A program made the position numbers and the translations under genes. The notes beneath the pieces are model-generated. The model was not told where the DNA came from and searched no databases. It worked only from the letters and a program-made list of their open reading frames with translations. DNA of 18,059 nucleotides from CANHEE01 sp043777755 (GTDB taxonomy: Bacteria; Bacteroidota; Bacteroidia; Chitinophagales; Saprospiraceae): contig JAYWHK010000302.1 in NCBI GenBank assembly GCA_043777755.1, positions 1 to 18,059 on the forward strand, given 5' to 3'. This document shows, piece after piece, positions 13,272 through 18,059 of this stretch; the stretch's first letter is position 1, and each line of letters opens with the position of its first letter.

Positions 13272-14309
13272 CTACTCTACCCAATCCGCAACAAACACAT
13301 TTGTATCACGAGTACCTTTGTTGTTTCTATTGCTTGAAAAAACCAATTTTTTGCCATCTGGTGAAAACATTGCAAAAGCGTTGAAGGCACTTTCTGACGT
13401 AATGGCTTCCAAACCAGTACCATCTTCATTGATCATATACAATTGAAAATCGTAGCCACGCTTCGAGTGGTGGTTCGATGCAAAAATAATTTTTTTACCA
13501 GCTGGATGATAAAAAGGTGCCCAGTTTGCCTTTCCCAAATTCGTAACTTGCTGAAAACCAGTACCATCTATATTAATTGTACAAATTTCCATATTGGTCG
13601 GTGCAACAAGGTTCTCCTTTAATAAACTTGTGTATTCTTTAATTTCTTCTTCCGTTTTTGGACGAGAAGCTCGGAAAACTAATTTTTCCCCATCAGGAGA
13701 GAAAAAAGCACCACCATCATAACCCAACATATTGGTTACTTGACGTTTGTTTTTTCCATCAATATCCATAACCCAAAGCTCGAGGTCTCCCGTTTCGTCA
13801 CTTGTATAAACGATTTTGTCTCCTTTTGGGCTTACTGTAGCTTCGGCTTGGTAACCTTTTCCACCAGCAATCATTTTTTTAATTTTGCCTTTTGGCGTAG
13901 CCGTATAAACATCAAAGTCGTATAAATTCCATATATATTTGCCTTGTTTTGAGACGGTTAGCGGACATTCCGCTCCGTGTTCGTGCGTTGAAGCATAAAC
14001 GATTCGCTTGTCATTTTTCATAAAATAAGAACAAGTCGTACGTCCTTTTCCATTGGAAATCATCGGAGGACGATAGTTTGAATCTGCGGCAGCGGCTTCA
14101 ATATCCATCATAAAAATTTGGTCACATTCGACACCCCATTTTTTATAATTGGATTGAAAAATTAATTTTTTATTGTCGTTTGAAAAATACGCTTCGGCAT
14201 TGTCGCCACCATGCGTAAGTTGGCGTAGATTCGCCAAATGCTTTTCTTTGTTTTGAGCAAAAAGAACAGAACTCAACAAAAAGCTAAGTGCGATAAGTTT
14301 GATTTTCAT
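13272..14309 (-). CDS. secreted PD40 (TolB-like) beta-propeller protein
   Basis: A 345-aa exported protein. Residues 1-19 are a signal peptide ending LFAQ. The rest is a series of PD40/WD40-like blades of the type seen in TolB: DNKKLIFQSN, SPKGDKIVYTSDETGDLELWVMD, SPDGEKLVFRASR, HPAGKKIIFASN and SPDGKKLVFSSNRN, about six blades, consistent with a closed propeller. No catalytic domain is attached, and it lacks a TolB N-terminal domain, so it should not be called TolB. A binding role in the periplasm is likely, possibly tied to the M28 peptidase encoded 211 bp downstream on the same strand. It starts with ATG at 14309, preceded by a candidate promoter. Fold confident; ligand unknown. Confidence 0.88.
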   Translation of the reverse strand: MKIKLIALSFLLSSVLFAQNKEKHLANLRQLTHGGDNAEAYFSNDNKKLIFQSNYKKWGVECDQIFMMDIEAAAADSNYRPPMISNGKGRTTCSYFMKNDKRIVYASTHEHGAECPLTVSKQGKYIWNLYDFDVYTATPKGKIKKMIAGGKGYQAEATVSPKGDKIVYTSDETGDLELWVMDIDGKNKRQVTNMLGYDGGAFFSPDGEKLVFRASRPKTEEEIKEYTSLLKENLVAPTNMEICTINIDGTGFQQVTNLGKANWAPFYHPAGKKIIFASNHHSKRGYDFQLYMINEDGTGLEAITSESAFNAFAMFSPDGKKLVFSSNRNNKGTRDTNVFVADWVE

Positions 14310-14345
14310 AAAAATATTGGATTTGTAGTTTTAAAATATTTGATG

Positions 14346-14374
14346 CAAAAGTAAAATATTATTGAAAGATTAAA
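14346..14374 (-). promoter_or_regulatory. candidate promoter of the PD40 gene
   Basis: On the minus strand TACTTTTG (14353-14346) matches the -7 consensus, and TTTA (14374-14371) is a one-off -33 element with a 17-nt spacer. The leader would be about 33 nt. Confidence 0.45.
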
Positions 14375-14417
14375 GTCATTTGGAAGTCATAATATAATTC
14401 TACTTTTTATTAAATTA

Positions 14418-14449
14418 TTTTTTTTATAAAAAAAAAGGCTTTACATTTG
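14418..14449 (+). promoter_or_regulatory. candidate promoter of the ATPase/TOPRIM/pyrC operon
   Basis: TACATTTG (14442-14449) fits TAnnTTTG, with a T-rich -33 region around 14418-14422. The transcript would begin near 14453, leaving only about 11 nt before the ATG at 14464, and no Shine-Dalgarno sequence is seen. Confidence 0.5.
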
Positions 14450-14463
14450 TGTAAAATATATTT

Positions 14464-15609
14464 ATGGAAGAGAAAACTACACCTGCATACATTAGTCACG
14501 TTCAGCTCAAAGGCTACAAATCTGTACGTAACCTTAATATTCGCCTTAATCAAGGATTGAACATTATCATTGGAAAAAATGGTAGTGGAAAAACGAATTT
14601 TGTTGAATTTTTAGGAAATATAATGACCTTTCAAAATAAGATAGAAACGCCATACAATGCGATAGTGGAATTAAAAAATGAAACGGAATGTATTGTTTTT
14701 GATGAAAAATTTGAAGGAGAGCACCTGTATTATGAACATATAAACAAGAAGTTTTCAATTGTTAGTACTAAAATCGTAGATAAAATTACAAATATAGAAG
14801 ATGAAATAGACATGAAAGGCGTTTCATTTGTTATACGAAAAAGAAAGAATTTTAATAAAATAATTAATCCAACAAAAATTTCATTTTCACTGTCCGCTAT
14901 TTTTGAAACATATATGCTGTTAGAATTAGGAACTATTTCTATTTCTTCTATTGAAAGTGGTAGTAATGTTCTTAATATTTTATATCAATCTTTTGAGAAA
15001 GACTTATTTTGGGATTTGGAAATGGATAAAAAATTCCCAGTAACAAAATCCGTCATTGAAGAATACTTGAAACTCAATAAAAATCTGATTAAAAATCTAA
15101 AAAAATATTCTTCTATCAAAGATTTAAGACTAAGTAAAAGCTTACATATTAATGATGAGAATTTTTCAAAAATAGATGTTAATTATATTATGTTGGAGTT
15201 TTTTGTCAATGACGAATGGCTTACTTGGAAGCAACTTTCTGATGGAACAAAACGAATTTTTTATATTATTGCAGAGATTAACAGCAGTTATGGTTTAGTT
15301 TTCATTGAAGAACCCGAAAACGGTGTACACCCTGACCAACTTTTTTTATTGATGGATTTCATTAAGGAACAATCGAAAGAAAAGCAAATTATTTTGACGA
15401 CTCATGCGCCAGAAGTATTGAATATCTTAGAAAAAGATGAATTGGACAATATTATTATAACCCGTTTTGATGGAGAAAAGGGAACTCAGATGCACCATTT
15501 GAGCGAAAAGCAAAAGAAAAAAGGACAGGCTTATATGAATAAAATTGGGCATTTGAGCGCATTTTGGCTACACTCTAACCTTGAACAATACGATGGAACA
15601 GAAAACTGA
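14464..15609 (+). CDS. AAA/ABC-type ATPase of an ATPase-TOPRIM pair (candidate defence)
   Basis: A 381-aa ATPase of the AAA_15/AAA_21 (OLD-like) class. It opens with a RecF/SMC-like strand (ISHVQLKGYKSVRNLNIRL), then Walker A GKNGSGKT (37-44). A long middle region, rich in I, K and N, has no recognised motif. The second half has the signature LSDGTKR (258-264), Walker B VFIEEPENGVHP (279-290) with the catalytic Glu, and the switch histidine His314 in LTTHAPEVL. The C-terminal tail (KIGHLSAFWL) resembles the end of ATPases paired with DUF4276 proteins, as I recall the family. All ATPase residues are intact. The gene overlaps the next by 17 bp, implying translational coupling. It looks AT-richer than its neighbours, hinting at acquisition by transfer. 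Role in phage defence is inferred from architecture only. Confidence 0.85.
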   Translation: MEEKTTPAYISHVQLKGYKSVRNLNIRLNQGLNIIIGKNGSGKTNFVEFLGNIMTFQNKIETPYNAIVELKNETECIVFDEKFEGEHLYYEHINKKFSIVSTKIVDKITNIEDEIDMKGVSFVIRKRKNFNKIINPTKISFSLSAIFETYMLLELGTISISSIESGSNVLNILYQSFEKDLFWDLEMDKKFPVTKSVIEEYLKLNKNLIKNLKKYSSIKDLRLSKSLHINDENFSKIDVNYIMLEFFVNDEWLTWKQLSDGTKRIFYIIAEINSSYGLVFIEEPENGVHPDQLFLLMDFIKEQSKEKQIILTTHAPEVLNILEKDELDNIIITRFDGEKGTQMHHLSEKQKKKGQAYMNKIGHLSAFWLHSNLEQYDGTEN

Positions 15610-16216
15610 AAAAAAGATAATAGGTATCATTGGTGAACATCCAAACAATGATTCTCTGGCTTTAATAGCATTACTGAAAAGATTTGTTTGTGACGATTGG
15701 GAGCTTAAGGTGTGCGATTTAAAGGGATTGAGAGGTTCAAGATTAGACAATTATAGGGATTTTCAAGCATTACTACAAATAGAAAAATCAGAAGAAAACT
15801 ACGAGCGTTTTATCATTATCAGAGATTTGGACGGTTTAGAAAAAGACAAAGCGAAAATTAAGCAAAAAGAATCTTGGTTCAAGAAAATTAAGCAAATCAT
15901 CAATGATGAAAGCTATTTTTTCTTGGTTATTTACGAACTCGAAACCCTTATGATTTGTGATTTGGAAACCATAAACCGTTTTTTCAATACAAGTATTGTT
16001 CTTGACAAAAATCCGATGGAAATTACCTCACCAAAAGAGGAAATACTAATGCGTGGTACTGAAAAATCACCAAAAGGGAAATATGACCCAAGTTTTTCAC
16101 AGGAAATTTTTAGAACAATCTCTTTTCAACAACTTTATGAAAAACATACGGGAAAACGAAGTTTTCAATCTTTTGTAGATGAATTAAAAAATATGCAAAT
16201 CATTGATTTTCAATAA
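15593..16216 (+). CDS. TOPRIM-like (DUF4276-like) protein, partner of the ATPase
   Basis: A 207-aa protein starting at ATG 15593, inside the 3' end of the ATPase gene; an in-frame TTG at 15581 is less likely. It shows a TOPRIM-like arrangement: a first strand KIIGIIGE with acidic Glu15 followed by HPNND, a later strand FIIIRDLDG with Asp78 and Asp80 (DxD), and YELETLMICD (Glu115, Glu117, Asp123). The C-terminal part (SPKEEIL, GKYDPSF, ISFQQLYEKHTG, FQSFVDELK) resembles DUF4276 proteins, often found next to AAA ATPases. These residues would bind Mg2+ in a nuclease of OLD or AriB type. Activity and target are not shown by sequence. pyrC begins 14 bp downstream. Family assignment is moderate; pairing with the ATPase is strong. 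Confidence 0.75.
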   Translation: MEQKTEKKIIGIIGEHPNNDSLALIALLKRFVCDDWELKVCDLKGLRGSRLDNYRDFQALLQIEKSEENYERFIIIRDLDGLEKDKAKIKQKESWFKKIKQIINDESYFFLVIYELETLMICDLETINRFFNTSIVLDKNPMEITSPKEEILMRGTEKSPKGKYDPSFSQEIFRTISFQQLYEKHTGKRSFQSFVDELKNMQIIDFQ

Positions 16217-16230
16217 TATACAATACTTTT

Positions 16231-17565
16231 ATGGGTAATATTCTTATCAAAAATGCAGCGATTGTCAATCGTGGAAAAATCACTCATGGCGACATTTTAA
16301 TTTCTGGAAATCGAATCGAAAAGATTGATAATCAAATCAATATGCACGCAGCTATTGAAATTAATGCGGAAGGAAAATATGCTATTCCTGGCATTATCGA
16401 CGACCAAGTACATTTTCGTGAACCTGGTTTGACAGAAAAAGCAACGATTTATTCGGAAGCAAAAGCGGCTGTTCGTGGTGGTGTCACGTCTTTTATGGAA
16501 ATGCCCAATACCAAACCTGCTGCGCTTACACAGGAATTATTGGAGCAAAAATACCAAATTGCAGCCCAAACTTCACTTGCCAATTATTCGTTTTTCATGG
16601 GTGCATCAAATGACAATTTGGAAGAAGTCTTGAAAACAAACGCTAAAAATGTATGCGGCATTAAAATTTTTATGGGTAGCAGTACGGGCAATATGCTGGT
16701 GGACAATACAGTGGTTTTGGAAAAATTATTTTCACAATCACCCATGTTGATTGCAACGCATTGTGAAGATGAAGCAACTGTTCGTCAAAACTACGATTGG
16801 TTTTATAGCAAATATGGTGAAAACATAAAATGGGAACAACATCCTTTGATTCGTGACGAAGAAGCCTGCTATTTATCATCAAGCAAGGCTGTTGAATTGG
16901 CTAAAAAACACAATACTCGTTTGCACATTTTGCACATCAGTACTGCCAACGAATTACACCTTTTTAACAATACATTAGCCCTTGAAAACAAGCGAATTAC
17001 GAGCGAAGTTTGTGTGCATCACTTGTATTACAACAGCAATGATTATGCTCGTTTGGGAAGTCAAATCAAGTGCAATCCTGCTATAAAAAGCGAATACAAT
17101 CAGCGAGAGTTATTCAAGGCTTTGTTAGACGACAGGTTGGATATTATTGCGACAGACCACGCTCCGCATACTTGGGAAGAAAAACAAAACAAATATCCTA
17201 ATGCGCCTTCGGGCGTACCTTTGATTCAACACAGTTTGCAAATCATGTTGGATTTTTTTCACAAAAAAGAAATTTCATTGGAAAAAATTGTCGAAAAAAT
17301 GTGCCATGCTCCAGCCACTTGTTTTCAACTCAAAGATAGAGGATTTTTAGAAGAAGGAATGTTTGCTGATTTGGCAATTATAGACATCAATAAAGCACAC
17401 AAAGTCCAGAAAGACAATGTTTTATACCAGTGCAACTGGTCACCGCTTGAAGGTCAAACGCTCAAAGGTGACATCGAAACAACCATCGTATCTGGTCATA
17501 TCGCTTACCACAACGGCATTTTTGACGAAACCGTCAAAGGGCAAAGATTGAATTTTGGCTTGTAA
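16231..17565 (+). CDS. pyrC: dihydroorotase
   Basis: Catalyses the reversible cyclisation of N-carbamoyl-L-aspartate to dihydroorotate in de novo pyrimidine synthesis. The 444-aa amidohydrolase has the usual order: DDQVHFREPG (57-66), the GGVTSFMEMPNT block, Lys145 in CGIKIF as the probable carbamylated metal ligand, His177 in ATHCED, His232/His235 in LHILHIST, and Asp309 in ATDHAPH, followed by the SGVPLIQHSLQIML substrate segment. The first position of the metal HxH motif is Gln59 rather than His. The protein is otherwise full length. It follows the TOPRIM-like gene by only 14 bp, so it is probably co-transcribed with the ATPase pair. It starts with ATG at 16231. No other pyr gene is in the window. 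Confidence 0.95.
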   Translation: MGNILIKNAAIVNRGKITHGDILISGNRIEKIDNQINMHAAIEINAEGKYAIPGIIDDQVHFREPGLTEKATIYSEAKAAVRGGVTSFMEMPNTKPAALTQELLEQKYQIAAQTSLANYSFFMGASNDNLEEVLKTNAKNVCGIKIFMGSSTGNMLVDNTVVLEKLFSQSPMLIATHCEDEATVRQNYDWFYSKYGENIKWEQHPLIRDEEACYLSSSKAVELAKKHNTRLHILHISTANELHLFNNTLALENKRITSEVCVHHLYYNSNDYARLGSQIKCNPAIKSEYNQRELFKALLDDRLDIIATDHAPHTWEEKQNKYPNAPSGVPLIQHSLQIMLDFFHKKEISLEKIVEKMCHAPATCFQLKDRGFLEEGMFADLAIIDINKAHKVQKDNVLYQCNWSPLEGQTLKGDIETTIVSGHIAYHNGIFDETVKGQRLNFGL

Positions 17566-17592
17566 GTTTTTAAAATAAAACATTCTATTCGT

Positions 17593-17970
17593 ATGAAAAA
17601 AATCACTATAATTTTAGCTGTACTATCCTTTTTTATCAGCTGTGGTGAAAAAGAAAATGACAATAAAATTGATTGTAATACAGCAGTGTTTGAAACTGTT
17701 GAACAAGAAATCAGTGGGACAATTTTTACAGATTGCAAACCAATTGCCCTGAAAAATGAAAAAATCATTGTAGAAGTGACTACAGAAAAAAAAGACAATC
17801 CAAGTATTATTTCTTATTACGAAACGACAACAAATGTATTTGGAAACTTCAAAGTTCTCCATAAATATCAGGATAAGCAAAATCTTTGCTCAGAGTCATT
17901 TATTAGCTATCATGTATGGATAAACATTCCGAATAAACAATACCGCATTCTTATTCCATACTCAGGTTAA
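17593..17970 (+). CDS. small lipoprotein of unknown function
   Basis: A 125-aa protein with a clear lipoprotein signal: MKK, a hydrophobic core, and the lipobox ISC with Cys17 as the lipidated residue. The mature part is about 108 aa and predicted beta-rich. The run SGTIFTDCKPIALKNEKIIVEV...YYETTTNVFGNFKV looks like a small transthyretin/carboxypeptidase-regulatory-like beta-sandwich, in which a TxxxGxF strand is common, but this is a weak match. Three cysteines (Cys36, Cys57 and one near residue 104) remain in the mature part. It follows pyrC by 27 bp and could be read through from that operon. The function is not recognised. Confidence 0.75.
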   Translation: MKKITIILAVLSFFISCGEKENDNKIDCNTAVFETVEQEISGTIFTDCKPIALKNEKIIVEVTTEKKDNPSIISYYETTTNVFGNFKVLHKYQDKQNLCSESFISYHVWINIPNKQYRILIPYSG

Positions 17971-17995
17971 ACGCATAAAAACAGACAAAATGATG

Positions 17996-18029
17996 ACAAA
18001 TTAAAATTTGTAAAAAACGACTATCTTTG
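17996..18029 (+). promoter_or_regulatory. consensus -7 box with adjacent palindrome upstream of the last gene
   Basis: TATCTTTG at 18022-18029 is a full TAnnTTTG match. Just upstream, ACAAATT (17996-18002) and AATTTGT (18005-18011) form a perfect 7-bp palindrome with a 2-bp centre, over the expected -33 region, where no properly spaced TTTG is found. A regulator-binding site is possible. Confidence 0.5.
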
Positions 18030-18032
18030 TCG

Positions 18033-18059
18033 ATGAAAATACCCGAATTATTTATCAAA
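18033..18059 (+). CDS. 5' end of a gene cut by the window edge
   Basis: ATG at 18033 opens a frame reading MKIPELFIK up to the edge. The ATG lies 3 nt after a consensus -7 box, so the transcript may start at or next to the ATG (leaderless). Nine residues are too few to identify; an opening with FIK is compatible with RND-type efflux permeases, but this is only a hint. Confidence 0.45.

Noticed and set aside
13272..14309. TolB of the Tol-Pal system
   Set aside because: Only PD40 blades are present; the TolB N-terminal domain and the tolQRA/pal neighbours are missing.
14464..15609. Second RecF or SMC protein
   Set aside because: It has the EEPENGVHP Walker B and TTHAPEVL switch of OLD-like ATPases, and no long coiled coil or RecF-type GxHKDE motif.

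Overview
The window looks like a chromosomal stretch of an AT-rich Bacteroidota bacterium; the order is uncertain, with Cytophagales or Saprospiria-like groups plausible. The evidence is the protein set (RsfS and FtsH side by side, standalone biotin ligase, TlpA-like lipoprotein, WbqC-family protein, M28 peptidase next to a PD40 propeller protein), lipoprotein signals, and several promoters of the Bacteroidota type (TTTG, about 19 nt, TAnnTTTG). No tRNA, rRNA, CRISPR array, prophage or transposase gene was seen.

Layout. 1-674 has no gene: it holds a 77-bp tandem array (7.5 copies, cut by the left edge), a perfect 20-bp hairpin and a short GC-rich palindrome. 675-5515 is a minus-strand block: TlpA-like thioredoxin lipoprotein, recF, a WbqC-family protein and an RlmK-type 23S rRNA methyltransferase. 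Then come, on plus, an orphan membrane histidine kinase, a MmcQ/YjbR protein and a GNAT acetyltransferase; birA on minus; and rsfS and ftsH on plus. A perfect bidirectional terminator separates ftsH from the convergent minus-strand pair of M28 peptidase and PD40 propeller protein. The last segment (plus) is an apparent operon: an AAA/ABC-type ATPase, an overlapping TOPRIM-like (DUF4276-like) protein, dihydroorotase pyrC, a small lipoprotein, and the first nine codons of another gene.

Most protein genes are ordinary housekeeping functions. Two things stand out. First, the ATPase/TOPRIM-like pair has the architecture of two-gene nuclease systems used in phage defence (OLD, PARIS and related), and it sits directly in front of pyrC. 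Second, the intergenic DNA is very rich in repeats: a 162-bp non-autonomous element with terminal inverted repeats and an 8-bp target duplication, inserted into one copy of a dispersed repeat whose other, uninterrupted copy lies 8.7 kb away; several families of short, often heptameric repeats; and REP-like palindromes. These repeats repeatedly touch or contain stop codons (wbqC-like gene, histidine kinase, birA, rsfS, recF), and one heptamer run encodes the hydrophobic core of a lipoprotein signal peptide.
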